Notes: generated from the sequence alone by a model not told the origin. 64,000 nucleotides of DNA from Protopterus annectens (GCF_019279795.1 NC_056725.1:1611007594-1611071593), one strand, 5' to 3'; positions 13,268-25,516 are shown, counted from the first letter of the stretch. A program made the numbers and translations.

Positions 13268-14485
13268 TTTTAAGTCAAAAGTAACTTTATTTTCATTTAG
13301 GACTGCACAAGTGTAGATTAAATGAGATTCCCTGCAACCACCTCTTCATGGGACAGGCAGAAAAGAAATCACATACATAGAAAGACACAATTTAAAACAA
13401 CATATAATAATACTACCACCATCTTACAAATCAACTGTACACTTAAGTATATAGCTACATATACTCCTAGAAACACACACTTATTAAGATACTAAAAACC
13501 CACATCTAGCAGCAAGGTTCAAGTAATAGTATTGGACATGAATCATGTAGCACATTATGGGTGAACAAGAACATAGTAGTAGTAGCAGCTGAAGAAAAAA
13601 ATATTGCACCTGGGTTAGTAGCATAAATTATAATGGTTGGCTGGGCTTAATAAATAATAGATAAAATAATATCCCACAGTGAATGGGAAGTCTCAACATC
13701 CTGATCTGTCAATGATCAGACCTAATGTTGGAGTTAAGAAGTCTGATTACCTCCTGCATCAAATAATGTGGTATCTTTTACCCAATGACAGGCTCATAAA
13801 CAGACTGTTTGCAGGATGACTTGAGTCATTTAGTATTTTGGTCACTGTATTTAGGCTCCTTGATGTATAAAGATCTTGGATTGTGGTAAGACTAGTGCCA
13901 GTTATCCTCTCAGCAGCTCTCACCACTCTCTGCAGGAATTTCTTATCTGTGACTGAATAGCTCCCATGCTATACTGACAAACTGGATGTTAGGATTCTTT
14001 CAACTGCGGTTCTGTAGAAGGTGGAAAGTGTTGACAACGGTAGTTTCACCTTTCTGAGTCTTTTCAAAAAGTGGAAACCTTGGTATGCTTTTTTCACTAT
14101 GTGGCAGGTGTTCCCAGACCAAGAGAAATCATCAGAGATATGAACTCTGAGGAATTTGGTACTGCTTATCATTTCCACCATCTCACCATTGATCAGAAAT
14201 GGTGTATGGGCTGTTTGCCTCTTCCTATAGTCTATGATGATCTCTTGTATTTTACTTGCATTCAGGTCAAGGTTGTTTTTTGCACACCAGGCAATCAGTG
14301 TGTTAACTCCTTCTCTGTATGCACTCTCATCCTCTCTCCTCATGAAACCCACAACTGTGGTAGCATCAGCAAACCTGATGATATGATTTGTATTGAAGTT
14401 TTCTATGCAGTTATGGGTTAGGATAGTAAACAAAAGGGGGCTGAGAACGGAACCCTGAGGAACACCTGTGTTGAATGTTATGCTC
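13268..14485 (-). mobile_element. Gamma LINE (L2-type), 3' half
   Basis: The minus strand encodes the second half of a reverse transcriptase like the L2-type LINEs common in fishes: FNTGVPQGSVLSPLLFTI, then IIRFADATTVVGF, AWCAKNNLDLNASK, and FLRVHISDDFSW. The catalytic FADD box reads FADA, so a metal-binding aspartate is gone. The sequence continues to an AATAAAG-type 3' end at about 13268. The copy is cut at 14485 by the LTR element. Its 5' half continues at 29850 after an exact 5-bp duplication (TGCTC). Confidence 0.82.
14481..14485. other. Target-site duplication of the LTR fossil, left copy
   Basis: TGCTC at 14481-14485 recurs at 29845-29849, directly outside the two LTR ends. Five bases is normal for Ty3/Gypsy integrases. 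It shows that both LTRs belong to one insertion into the gamma LINE, in spite of about 15 kb of intervening sequence. Confidence 0.8.
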
Positions 14486-15112
14486 TGTGCTGCCCCTGCA
14501 CTGGCCGAGTAATCAAGGTGCCTCAATCCTCACCAATAGCATCAGTGAGGGATGTACACATTGGGAGGATGCCAAGTACACACAGAGTAAAGTACAATTT
14601 CCCTTAAGAGCACACAGAGATCACAGTCAGTCTGGGGCTGGTTTCTCCCTCTTTCTCCAGATCCCCAATAAGACTCGCCACTGGCACAGCTATAGGGTTA
14701 ATATCTCAGCTGAGTGGCCAAGCTGAGGCCTCCAGCACCCACTCTGTCCAATCAGAGCTTTGTATCCCTGCCCAAGTAGCAGACACACACACACACTTTG
14801 AGATATGACTTATATACAAACTCCCAGACACTCCTGGGGAAGGCTGGCACAGGTTTACTAGCTATGCCTCCTTTTCCCCAGACAATAAAGTAGTTATCAC
14901 TGCCTCCAGCCAGCTCTTATCAACTACTTTTAAGGCCCTTACCAAAGGGTGCCCAATCTTAATTTGTGATGTTTCTATTATCGAAATGACAAGTGTGACC
15001 AAGACTTGCGAGGCTATTGGAGTGGCCTGTACAGTGTCAGCAAATACATATGCAGGTACTCTAAGAGTTTAAATAGCTCTGAACAAACCAGCCACAATTA
15101 AAAGGTTTAAAT
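14486..15112 (-). mobile_element. 3' LTR of the Gmr1-like fossil, first segment
   Basis: This matches 28517-29140 of the other LTR nearly base for base over its whole length, for example the shared words cagtctggggctggtttct and cagtgtca.caaatacatatgca. It starts with TG at 14486. The match stops at about 15112 in the word aaaggtttaaat and resumes at about 24805, so a later insertion split the LTR in two. Divergence between the two LTRs is roughly 10-15% by eye, so the insertion is old. Confidence 0.85.
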
Positions 15113-16288
15113 GGTTGCTATACAACCTGAAAGATATTGATATTAAGTTTGTTTCACTGAGGTTGTCTAAATCCTTTACCACAATTTCTTCCTTATTTAT
15201 TTTCCTTTAGTGTCTGTACATCGCGATTACATAGTGGGTCCAGTTTGTTTCCCTCCCCATACTTGAGAGCACGGACACTCCAAAAAAATTACAAACTTCA
15301 GAAAACTTTTGGACTACCAGTTAATCACCTCCACAGCCTCTCTGCTTCTATCCAGGTGTTTACAATGGCTATTTTCAACTTCACTCCACTCCACTGAATT
15401 TTGTCTTGTAATCCTTTCAGTAGCACTAGTGTTGCTTTGTTAAGCAAACGGGTATTTGTAGTGTATTTTGGTTGAGCTCTGCATCAGTACTGACAGCTGC
15501 ACTGTATCCCCCCCAATGACTTACACGTTATTCTTACCTTTTTTCTCTCTTCCCCTACCATAGTGTTTAAATTAGGCTGCATGTAAACTTATTTTAACTC
15601 CCCCCTCCCCATATTGTTAGTTACACACCTTCCTTGTTAAATGCCTATCTATAGCCTCCTTAGGTGTACCAGAGTCACATACTCCTAGAAAATTGTTTAA
15701 ACTTTAGACTTGTACTTCCATAGCAAGCTCTTAGTTCCCCTTACTGTCTTATTCCTACTACCTTCTTCTGCTCTAATAGCCCCCCATCGATCTATGCAAC
15801 TCAAATTGGCTTACTTATCCACATATTTTACCTTTCACAGAACTATACTACAGAACAGTCCCATTGCCACATTACTGATTGATTGTTTGTTTGTTTAAAT
15901 GCTCCTTCCCTGCCGTTCATGGTGTGGCCCCACTCCGTTCACACTCGCTAATCCACGGGCTCACTTCACTCCCCTACCCTGCCCCCATTTCCCACCTGCC
16001 CCCACTACCTCTACATTTATTCTATCCATAACTCCTCCCACTCTGCCACAGCATCCAGTCACCTACACAACCTCCCAACCCCTCCGATCACCCCTCCTAA
16101 TCTCAACTAAACCTTCTTACACTGTGTCAGACTTCAATACACACTTTTAACCTAATAATAATCATCACTCTACTTTCAATTCTTTCCTATCTTACCTACC
16201 TTTCTACCCCCTCTTATACTTTTCCTTCACAATATACATCACACTTCTACACTTTACCTTCACACTATACATCAAACTTCAAGCACAC
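15113..16288 (+). mobile_element. Alpha LINE (inner copy), 5' segment
   Basis: This lies between the split LTR and the Tigger terminus. It is C-rich on the + strand, with a short open frame at 15899-16150 rich in Pro, Thr and Ser and with no recognisable domain. I assign it to the alpha LINE because the LTR halves bracket it, and because the continuation past the Tigger element (20557 onward) reads into the ORF2 N-terminus. No CXXC cluster or esterase motif is visible, so an ORF1 cannot be confirmed. Its first few hundred bases do not resemble the repeated 5' region of the alpha copy at 36-44 kb. Confidence 0.55.
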
Positions 16289-17108
16289 TACTGTATTTCC
16301 CCGAAAATAATACCTGGTCTTATACTTCCCAATATGCATTAGGGCTTATTATCAGGGGATGCCTTATTTACCCGCCCCTGTATAACAATCTACATTTATT
16401 CATTTAGTCATGTACAAAAATCGACATTTATTCATGTACACAAATCGACATTTATTCATTTACAAAAATCAACATTTATTCATGTACACAAATTGACATT
16501 TATTTGGTACTTTTCTGTTATTGGGCAACAGTTCTAGGTAATGCATTAACAGTTGTGTGAGAATTCTACTTAAACAGTGCAACAAACATTTCAACTTCAG
16601 AATATCTACACCTTGGCTTTCACAATGCAACATTTCATGCTTAACAGAAAGTGCAGACAAATCTCAATACATGTGTATTGGAGGAGGGGAATAAAACAGG
16701 TGAATAACTGCCACTTTTTGAGTGGTGATGCTTTCTTTATTCCTTACCCAAACTGTAAGAGAAGAATGTTGGAAAGTCATAAAAATTAAGTCTGGGAACT
16801 AGTGGCCTTACTTTGTAATTACTCCTTGATAATGAAATGTTACCTTAATACAATAAAGTAAAAAAAAACAGACAAGAGCTTGCTAGCAGCTGAAAGCAGA
16901 AGCAATCCATTCTGTTGCACTAATAACGGAAAAGTTATTCAAATACAGTCATGTCATCTTCTTCTGGAACATTGTTATATGTTTCCAACCCCCGAATTCT
17001 GGCCTGAATTTCTGGCGACTCCATTTCTTGTAGAAACATTGGCCCCAATCTGTCATGCCTAGCAATAGAGCTCTCCTTAAATGAGAACTGCTTGTCCAAG
17101 TAGCCTGC

Positions 17109-18225
17109 TTATAGTGCATTGGCAATACAGCTGTCAGTGATTTTATCCCATGAATTTTTCACCCAAGTCAAGACCTCTTGTAGGCTAGGCTTCACAAAGT
17201 TTCCATGCTGATTTCTCTCCATTCGAATCTCAGTGTAGTCATTATGTTCCTTGCGAAAATGGTCCTTGAATGGCTTGTTTATTGCAATATCAAGAGTTTG
17301 GAGATAGGCAGTCATTCCTGCAGGAATCATTATTTGATCTATTCTTCTCCGTGCAAGGAATTTCTTCATGTCTTTAGCAAGGTGAGTGCTGAACTGAATC
17401 TCAGACTAGCAGACCTCTTTTGCCACCTCACAAAATAAGTGGCAGCATTACATCGACCCACTTCCTTATAACTGCTTGTGTGCACCAGGCTTTTTTAGTT
17501 TCAAGAATGTAAATGCCTGAAACATGATCAATCTTATCTTTCTTGACCTCACTAATGAGTAGAGGTGGGTTTTTTTTTTCCATCTAGACAAATTGCCAAA
17601 ATACAGTAATGTGTACTCTTGTAACCAGTGGAGGGACTGTAGATTGATGAGGCACCCTTATGATCAATTGTTGTTTGAGATCCTTGGCCCATAAACACTG
17701 CAGCTTCATCCATAGCAATCATGTTGGAGAGTTGGTATTTAGAAAAGTTGATGCCATCAACAACTTGAAAGCAAGTGCACATTTAATAACTTCAGTATCT
17801 TCCAGCTTGAACAGTGTTGTTGATCATCTTTGAGACAGTTCATATCACTGCAGGAAGCCATCCAGCCAATGTTGTGATGCTTTAAATTCTTCTGGGGATA
17901 TTTCTAACTGTTGTATCATTGCAAGGGCAAATGCTTGAATATCAGCCCTGCGCACAAACAAAGCCTTTGCTCTCCTGTTAGCAATATATTCACAGATGAT
18001 GTCTTCCATCTCAGGAAATAATGGCTGCCAACCTGATCCACACTTGCACTTCTTAGCATTTCCCTCGTCGACCTGTTGACTGAGGTTATCGTATGCTGCA
18101 CGCCATTTTCAGATCATTCAGACATCCAACTTCTCTTTGCAGAAAGCCATCAGATTCTTTCCCCAGGAGTCCTCCATGATTACTTTCTTGTACTCGATGG
18201 AATAGCTCTTTCTTTTTGCACTCAT
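17109..18225 (-). pseudogene. Tigger/pogo transposase, broken
   Basis: The start is an ATG at 18223-18225 reading MSAKRKSYSIEYKKVIMED, the Psq/CENPB-type DNA-binding start typical of this family. A helix-turn-helix region follows. The DDE domain then shows NMIAMDEAAVFMG (first catalytic Asp, 17700-17720) and HYCILAICLDGKK. The second catalytic region is LV*DS near 17420, where a stop replaces the expected Trp. The C-terminus reads AGMTAYLQTLDIAINKPFK and ends VKNSWDKITDSCIANAL before a stop at about 17109. Several stops and at least two frame shifts are present (for example near 18118 and 17560), so it is dead. It would have cut and pasted the element at TA sites. Confidence 0.85.
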
Positions 18226-18555
18226 CTTGTCTGGGGGGGTAATTGAAGACTTATGAGACAGGAGTGGAACACAAAATGGTGATGGTTAAGAAGGCACCAC
18301 AGCTGTTCATTATCAAGTGTGCACATTTTACATGCATTGTCTGTACTTTGACCAACCAAAGTACACTTGCCAGTGTTTATGGGCCAAGGATTTCAACTGT
18401 CAAGTGTGAATGAGGATTAGGGTTACAGTAAGAATATTGGCAGACTCCCAGGGAAAGAATCTTATGACTTTCTGTAAAGAGAAGAAGTTGGGTGTCCGAA
18501 TGTTCCAAAAATGGTGAGCAGAGTAAGATAACTTAAGTCAACAGGTGTCAATAAT

Positions 18556-20313
18556 AGGTTCATAGGTAGGTACTAGGCTATTGGCCCTAGGGCCTATATA
18601 AGCCCAGCCAAAAAAGGTACCCTGGCTTTCGCTACCCAAGAAAATTATTTTCCTGTGCCCCTGTCAAGCAGAGCCACAGAGGTGACCTCCGGGTTGAATT
18701 TCCTATTTCCCATCCAGTCATCAAGATTTTTCTTGAAGAGTGCTAATGAGGAGCTTTGCTTGATATAGAAAGGTAGTTTGGTCCAGAGTATGGGAAGTCT
18801 CTGGGACAGGAATCTATCCCTCCAGCATGTTATATTTATTTTGGTAACAAGGTTTAGGTCCCTAGAAAGTGTAGCTCGGTTTGGGATTTCTTTAAGTGGA
18901 GCATGTCCAACAACTATGGGTTTGACATAGCTTTGTATGTTAGGCAGAGATCGCCTCTGAGTAGGTGATATGTGACAAAGTAAAGCTGGAGTTTTTTCAG
19001 ACGGTCTGGGTAAGGCATCTGTTTGAGTCTGGTAATCCTCTTTGTGAGGTATTTCTGCGACATTTCCAGTTGTTGTAGATGTCTTGTGGAGTACATACCA
19101 AAAGGGGTGTTGTACTCTATAATGGGTCTAATGAGTGACGAGTAGAGGTGAACAATAACCTCTTTTTTCCTGCATGAGAAACCTTTTGTGATGAGGTGTG
19201 CCACATAGAAGGATTGCCACTACTGACTACTGTGGTGATGTGATTATCAAAGGAGATACTACTGTCCACCTGTGTCCCAAGGTATCTTATCACACTTTCG
19301 GTGTTAAGTAGACTACCACCTATGTGGTGGCTCATGGGTACAGAGTTTTTACCAAAGGGGATGACAGTGCACTTTTTGGCACTGAGCTTGAGGCCATGTT
19401 TTGACACCAGGCATCTGTCTCAGTGAGGCCCTTTTGTAGGATGTCCACATCATTAGGAGTTTCAATTATGGCTCCTAGTTTGCAGTCATCTGTGAACTTC
19501 ATTAGCCAAAGACCTTCTGTGTTAGCCTGTATTTCAGAAAAGTAGATACCAAACAGGAGAGGACCCAGGACTGAACCCTGTGGTAGTCTATTTGTCACTG
19601 GTCTGAAGTCGGATTTTGAGTCTGCTACTTTCACATTGTGGGTTTTGACAGTGAGCCAGGTGGCAACCCATCTTGTGACATAGGGATTTATACCTAGTTT
19701 AGTGAGTTTATCTATAATTCCAGAGTGGGGGATGGTGTCAAAAGCCTTGGCGAGATCTAGCTAGGCTGTGTGAACCACTTTACCCTCATCTAAGGCTTTG
19801 GTGACTGCTTCAAAGAAGTCTATCAGGTTTAGGAGATATGACCTGCCTTTTACAAACCCAAACTGGATGGGGTCCAGAGTTTGGAGATTACCAATGTCTT
19901 TGTTTATAATTTCCATGATGATACATTCCATGGCCTTGCAGACCAGGCTCATTAGGCTAATTGGGTGGTAGTTCCAGGGGTCCATGGTGGCTCCCATTTG
20001 TGGAGTGGGATAACCGTCACTGTGCACCATTCAGTGGGCACAAAGCCTGAGGTGAGGCTATGATTGAACATGGTGCTTAGGTGGGGTGCCAGTTCATTCT
20101 ATAGTTCATGTAGAACGCAGCCTGGGATGTTGTCAGGGCCAATGAATGCTGTGTTCTTGGCTTTGGAGAGTGTGTTTTTTACCTGTGCAGCCGTGATTAC
20201 AGGAACTTTGCATTCTTCTGGTATTGAGGTGGGTCTTTTAGGGGGTGAGGGGGGTAAAGTTAGTACTGAACCTATCTGCCAGGATGTTGGCAATATCAGT
20301 TGGTTCTGTATAT
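18556..20313 (-). mobile_element. Beta LINE (CR1-type), 5'-truncated, inside the Tigger element
   Basis: Minus-strand fragments in order from the 5' end are: the PTSIPEECKVPVI linker (20230); the fingers block NYHPISLMSLVCKAMEC (19960); FGFVKGRSYLLNLIDFF (19840); the LPQGSVLGPLLFGI motif (19570, where the usual Val is Leu); LMKFTDDCKLGAI (19480, FADD changed to FTDD); and the C-terminal LKQMPYPDRLKKLQL (19010). The 3' end near 18556 has the family octamer tail. The 5' truncation falls at about 20313, where an ATT repeat begins. Several frame breaks are present. It is very similar to the fuller copy at 51541-56200. Confidence 0.87.
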
Positions 20314-20331
20314 TATATTATTATTATTATA

Positions 20332-20363
<32 letters not shown>

Positions 20364-20425
20364 ATAATTAAAAATTATATTATTATATATCCCATTATTA
20401 TAATAATATTATTTTATAATTCAAC
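20311..20425. repeat. (ATT)n / AT-rich microsatellite
   Basis: Mostly ATT repeats with irregular TATAATA words, at the 5' truncation point of the beta LINE. The bases after it (from about 20425) return to Tigger subterminal sequence. Confidence 0.85.
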
Positions 20426-20556
20426 ATGTCCACCATGTGTTGTTGGCAATCTTAACTGGGCCTTATTTTTGTGGTAGGGCTTATATTATGACCACCCTGG
20501 AAAACCATGCTAGGCCTTATTCTCGAGTTAGGTATTATTTATGGAGAAATATGGTA

Positions 20557-21531
20557 CCTATCCATCTTACTCTTGTATAGCCCATGAGCTCTACTCTTCA
20601 AATACTACCCTCCTATTTAATTTCAGAGTAATTCCCATCCTACCCCATCCTCTTCTCACTCACTCCTCACACCCATCCAAATACACCATTCATCATCACC
20701 TGTACTCACCTTCTTTAATAAACCATATTAGACTCATACTAGACAGGCTCTCATTGTCTCTCTCTGGGGACATCCACCCCAACACTGGCCCTACGAGTGG
20801 CACACCCAACTCTCATCTCCATCTACCACATCAGTCAATGCCCAAAGCATTAGAAATAAAATTCCCATTCTCCACACTTGGCTGTTCCATAATCAACCTG
20901 ACATTGTTGCCATCACAGAGACCTGGCTTAATTCTAATATAAAAAAATAATGAAATTCTCCCACCAGGCTACCAAATACTATGCTCTGATAGACCCAACA
21001 AAAAAGTTGGTGGAGTAGCTATACTCTACTCATCTTCCTACACTGTTACTCCCTACACAAATCCCATTCCTAAATTTGCTAATTCTGAACTCTGTATGTC
21101 CTTCCTTAAACTCAACAAACACAAATCCATATGCATTGCTGCTCTCTATATTCCTCCAGGCAACAACATCCCTATACTTGAAGACATACTCTCCTAGTTT
21201 TCAACTAAAATCAAAAACAAAATGGTTATTTTAGATGATGTAAACATAAACTGGGCCATGATAAACTCAGAAGCCCCCTCCCTAAATATCAACCTCTATA
21301 ACTACACCCAATTAATAAACTCTCCTACAAGGCCAAACAAAGGTGGAACCACTGGTATCATCATTGATTGGATCATAGTGTCTCATCCTAACCTTATCGC
21401 AGATACTGACACCTTTCCAGATTCTCTCAGTGACCACCTGCCTGCATTTGCTGACCGTCTCCTCTCCCCCTCACTAGCTACACCACTATGTACAATCTCT
21501 GAACCTCTCCAATTTCAACCCACAAATGTTC
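20557..21531 (+). mobile_element. Alpha LINE (inner copy), ORF2 N-terminus and endonuclease
   Basis: The frame reads LSGDIHPNTGP at 20757-20792, a signature found at the start of ORF2 in CR1/L2-group LINEs. The APE-type endonuclease follows: a start of the NVRSIRNK type (near 20837, frame-shifted), ITETWLNSN (about 20915), PPGYQI.. (20962), GGVAILYSS (21012), DDVNINWA (21235) and SDHLPAFA (21430). Asp replaces the usual Gly-Asp in the GDVN motif. Several frame shifts and stops are present. A 610-bp MITE interrupts it at 21532. Confidence 0.82.
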
Positions 21532-22141
21532 GGATCTATATTATAACATTGAAGTCTAAAAACATTGAATGTTATGATACCAACCCCATTCAATCGAAAC
21601 ACCAGAAAGTTGAATAGTCAGAATAGCGATTTTTTTCCCAGGAAAAATATTTGCTCTTCCGACAAACATACACACAACTCAAGCACACCAAAATAAATAA
21701 TTCACGCACATACACTTCACAAAACCCTACACTTAACCAGACATACACCACTAGCTACCCACTGACCTTAACCCAACCCTAACTCTAAGGTCCCTAACTA
21801 TCGCACACTCACCTTACCTGCTCCCTAACCCTAACTCACCTACCTCACCCTAACCCTCACATCCACACAATCGCATATTTACCTGACCCGCGCCCTAACC
21901 CTAACTCATCTATCCCATGCCCAGTCACACACTCACCTTTATTCGCACACTTACCTTAATCCAGTCCGTAACCTTCGCTCCACAGTTGAGGAAATAGCGA
22001 AGCTGCAGAAATGGCCCAATGAATACTTTCCCTAGGAAGGTATTTGGTGTTCTGCAGCTTCGCTATTTCAAGCATTCGCTCTACTGGGTTTGATATTATA
22101 ACATTCAAAGCTTTTGAACTTTGATGTTATAATATAGACCC
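21532..22141. mobile_element. Foldback MITE-1 with 8-bp target duplication
   Basis: The termini are inverted repeats: GGATCTATATTATAACAT on the left and GGGTCTATATTATAACAT read inward from the right, with similarity extending about 50 bases. The flanks are AAATGTTC (21524-21531) and AAATATTC (22142-22149), an 8-bp target duplication with one mismatch. There is no coding capacity. Inside are telomere-like CCCTAACCCTAAC words and a long hairpin (21991-22069). It interrupts the alpha LINE exactly, since the LINE protein resumes at FIDCL just after the right duplication. The superfamily is unassigned; 8-bp duplications occur in hAT, P and a few other groups. Confidence 0.85.
21991..22069. repeat. 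Perfect 20-bp inverted repeat with a foldable loop, inside MITE-1
   Basis: The arm at 21991-22010 (gaaatagcgaagctgcagaa) is the exact reverse complement of 22050-22069. The 39-base loop is itself partly palindromic (CCAA/TTGG, AATAC/GTATT, TTCC/GGAA around CTAG). The whole 79 bases can therefore fold as one long hairpin. Confidence 0.95.
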
Positions 22142-24804
22142 AAATATTCATAGACTGCCTAAAAGTAACAGATTGGTCACCCTTAAATACCTTGCCTGTT
22201 GACAATGCCATTGATTACTTTAATAAAACTTTCCTGAACCTTCTTAACAACCTTGTTACACTAAAAACTAAGAGTTAAAATTTCATCCTCCCCTTGGTTA
22301 ACCAAAAAACTAAACAAATCATGCACCTAAGAGACAAAAAGTGGAAACTTTAGCATAAAAATAAATTACCCCATGTCCTAACAGTAGTCAAACAACTCCA
22401 TAACACTGCAAACAAGCTAATAATCAGGGATCAAAAATCATACTACAATAAACTTTAATCAGAAAACTTATCCAACCCAAGAAAATTCTGGGACTCTATC
22501 TCCCCCCTTCTCCACCCAGGCAATAATGATAATCCATCTGCTAACCTAAATCTTACTGATCTAAAAAATGCTTTTAACATCAATACCTTCTTCATAGAAT
22601 CCATAGCTAAACTCAGCACCAGCTTCTCTCACAACTCTCAACCTCCTCCCCCAACCAACCCCTCTACATCTCCACACAATCTGACTACCTCTGCTCCTAC
22701 TTTTAGCTTCTGTCCCATCTCTATAAGCAAAAAAAAGAAGCTCCTCCTTCAACTCAAACCATGCTCCCCTGCCCCAGATAACCTACCCACAACTTTCCTC
22801 AAATTGTCTGCAGACAGCATTGCCCATCCGATCTCTATCTTAATAAACCAATCGATACTAGAATCATACATCCCCTCATTATGGAGACGCAACTTTATCA
22901 TTCCACTCCATAAAGGAGGCAAAAACACTGACACTTCTAATTTTCGGCCCATTGCCATCCTATCTCCAATATCAAAAATCATGGAGAAATGTATTCAATC
23001 CCAAATTATGTCCTATATGACCCAAAACAATCTACTAACCTGTACGCAACATGGTTTCCACCTCAGGCATAGTACCATCACTGCATCCTCTCCTTTCTAG
23101 ACTCCATAAACTTTGCTCACAACTGTGGCAAAATAGTTTCTACTCTGTTCCTTGACCTCTTCAAAGTCTTTGATACCGTTTCTCACCTCTTACTATTATC
23201 CCAAATCTTCTCTCTCAACCTCTCCCCCCACCATCACCTGGTTCACCAGCTACTTCTATGAAAGACACCAAGCCATTAAATGGAAAAAAAACTCACTCAC
23301 TTCCTTTCTACACACCCCTACCAGCATTCCCCAGAGTTCCATCCCTAGTTCCCCTCCACTTTAACATCTTCACTAATAACTTCTACCAGTTTCTCTCCAA
23401 TGCCACACTAATTCAATATGCTGATGATTCGACCATTACTTGTACAGCAGACACCACCTCTGACCTACTTTTCAAAACTCAGTTAGCCTTATCTAATACC
23501 GAATCATGGATGCATAGTAATCACCTCACCTTAAATGCCAATAAAACAAAGTTAATGATCTTCTCCCCATTCAAAGATACCAGTATAGACAACAACTCTT
23601 TTTCCATGACTGACTGAATAACAACTCCATATAAATAGTATCACATGTCAAACTGCTCAGTGTCATAATTGATGAAAATCTAAAATTTGACATCCATATT
23701 CAAACTAATATCAAAAAAACTCACCAAAAACTATTTCTCCTGTATAGACACAATCATTGCCTTAACCCCTGCACCAGACACACCCTTACCTCTACTTACC
23801 TTCTTCCCTCTCTTATGTACGGTGCCCCACTATTCACTAATCTTCAGCTACGCTTACAGGCCAAGTTGGAAGCCTGTTACAATATAAAATCTCCACATTT
23901 GCCACCTACTCCAGAAACTCATCGCATCACTGTCTCTCTCTCCACTCCCTGAAATGGCTTGAACTTCCTAACTACCTCAAATTCTTAGACTTACTACTGC
24001 TCAGAAGCTCAAACCTTCTAGTTGTCCTTCTCTGTCCAACTCTTTAAAGCCCTACATTTCCAACTGCTCTCTAAGATGAGAAAACCACAATCTTCTAAAC
24101 ATAAATAAGCCTCATCGACCCCCTGGCCACCTACTATTATCCTGCTCCCTAGCTAACCTATGGAATTCTCTCCCTACCACCCTTTGAAATACTCACAGCC
24201 ACTCAAACTTCTAAACTCTTCTCCAATCTCACCTCCTTTCAAAGTGGGAATGTTCCTGTACCCCTACCATATAAACTCTTTAACACCATCTCCCATGCAG
24301 TATATACCTCAACCTTCTATCACTGTGCTCTCTTACCCTTTGCCTCTACTTCCTCTCCTACTTATACCTCATAAACTTCCCCCCAACCCACTCTATTTCT
24401 CCACTACATACCACCTTTTACCTCTCCCACCTCACTTTTCTCTCTCTGTCCTCTCCTCATATTTCTAACTTCCAAAAAAAGCTTGTTTTTTATCTGTACA
24501 TAAATGTTTTACTTACATGTTTTTTTCATCTGAAATGCCTGTACTTTTAATATGTTTAGACTACATAAATCTCACTTTTGTAAACCATTACCTAGAATTA
24601 GAAATGTTATGTCTTTTTTTAACAAATTGTATATTATCTCTGTGTTTTTCACTGTTGTACTACTATATTTACTTTTGTATAACTATTGTAAAATTATCTA
24701 TATCCTGTGGAGTTTTTCTCCCCTGGCCTCCACTGAATATAGCTCTTCCAGGCCCAGTGGACTATGCCAGTCATCAAAATGTAATAAATAAATAAAATAA
24801 ATAA
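22142..24804 (+). mobile_element. Alpha LINE (inner copy), RT domain and 3' end
   Basis: This continues the LINE after the MITE. The RT blocks seen are SNFRPIAILSPISKIMEKC (22950-22990), HGFHLRHSTITAS (23050), FLDLFKVFDT (about 23145-23175, motif A with Lys-Val for Lys-Ala), YFYERHQAIKWK (23255), NIFTNNFYQF, QYADDSTITC (23417-23445, intact catalytic YADD) and LTLNANKTKLMIFSP (23527). The 3' tail is tggagtttttctcccctggc at 24710-24729, followed by an AATA-type repeat to about 24804. Multiple frame shifts and stops. LTR sequence resumes directly after the tail. Confidence 0.85.
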
Positions 24805-25498
24805 AAATATATTTAATAATAAATAATTAAAAAAAAAACAAGATAATACTCAATGCAGTAACTACAGAGTTCAGCATCACAGGAAATACTTTAAACAACA
24901 TTCCAGGACAGTGTCTAATAAATACAGAAAACATCTAAATTAATCTTTACTAGATTCCTATCTACATCTAAGAGAAATTAATGTACTCTTGTTACTTACT
25001 ATTAGCAAGGCAAGTGCTGATGAGAGGACGTTTCTAGGTCCAAGGACAAATACAAAATGCTCAGTCTCTGAGAGAGTTCCTAAATTAATATCAAAACATT
25101 ACTGCTGGGTTATCTGAGATTATGCAACTCTTTGTCACCCGCCTTCAGTTCCCAGGCTAAACAGATACTTAGAATTTAGCACTTCTGTGTCAAAAATACA
25201 TATCTCTCAGATGTACAGCTGCTAGGAAGTCACAGAACAATAAAAACACATTACATTTTAAACCTAGTAATTATTTTTGTTTCAATACAATAGAAAGAAA
25301 GTTCTAGCTATAGACATCCTGTCTCCTTCAGAGAAACTGAGAACTGTAAAACATTATGTTTTTTTGCATTAGGGTACCCTGTAGTTACATTCTTAAAGCT
25401 CAGTACATAACATACCATTCTGTATAAATCATAGCAATATTCACAAATAAAATAGAATTATTTACAAAATTCCAGCTAGCTGGGCTGGCAGCATCACA
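24805..25498 (-). mobile_element. 3' LTR of the Gmr1-like fossil, second segment
   Basis: This matches 29141-29844 of the other LTR over its full length, for example ttactattagcaaggcaagt and gtgctgatgagagga. It ends ATCACA at 25498. The two segments (14486-15112 and 24805-25498) make up one 1.3-kb LTR, close in length to the other copy. Confidence 0.87.
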
Positions 25499-25516
25499 AT
25501 CTCCTCCCCAAAAACT
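25499..25516 (-). other. Polypurine tract next to the 3' LTR
   Basis: On the minus strand the bases just before the LTR are TTTTTGGGGAGGAGAT, a purine-rich plus-strand primer site. It confirms the orientation of the LTR fossil. Confidence 0.75.

Larger units (their letters stand above)
16291..20554 (-). mobile_element. Tigger/pogo DNA transposon (interrupted)
   Basis: A Tc1/mariner-superfamily element of the Tigger/pogo type. The ends are imperfect inverted repeats: CTGTATTTCCCC..AAATAATACCT on the left matches CCATATTTCTCC..AAATAATACCT read inward from the right. The element is flanked by the expected TA on both sides (16289-16290 and 20555-20556). The transposase lies on the minus strand, and a beta LINE sits between it and the right terminus. 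Subterminal GGGCTTAT and AGGCCTTAT words occur at both ends. It is inserted in an alpha LINE, whose sequence continues on both sides. Confidence 0.85.

Noticed and set aside
14071-14421. 116-codon + strand open frame
   Set aside because: It is the antisense shadow of the gamma LINE reverse transcriptase, whose motifs are on the minus strand.
21771-21910. Interstitial telomere repeat
   Set aside because: Only short CCCTAA words, interrupted and lying inside a MITE. Not a telomere fusion site.
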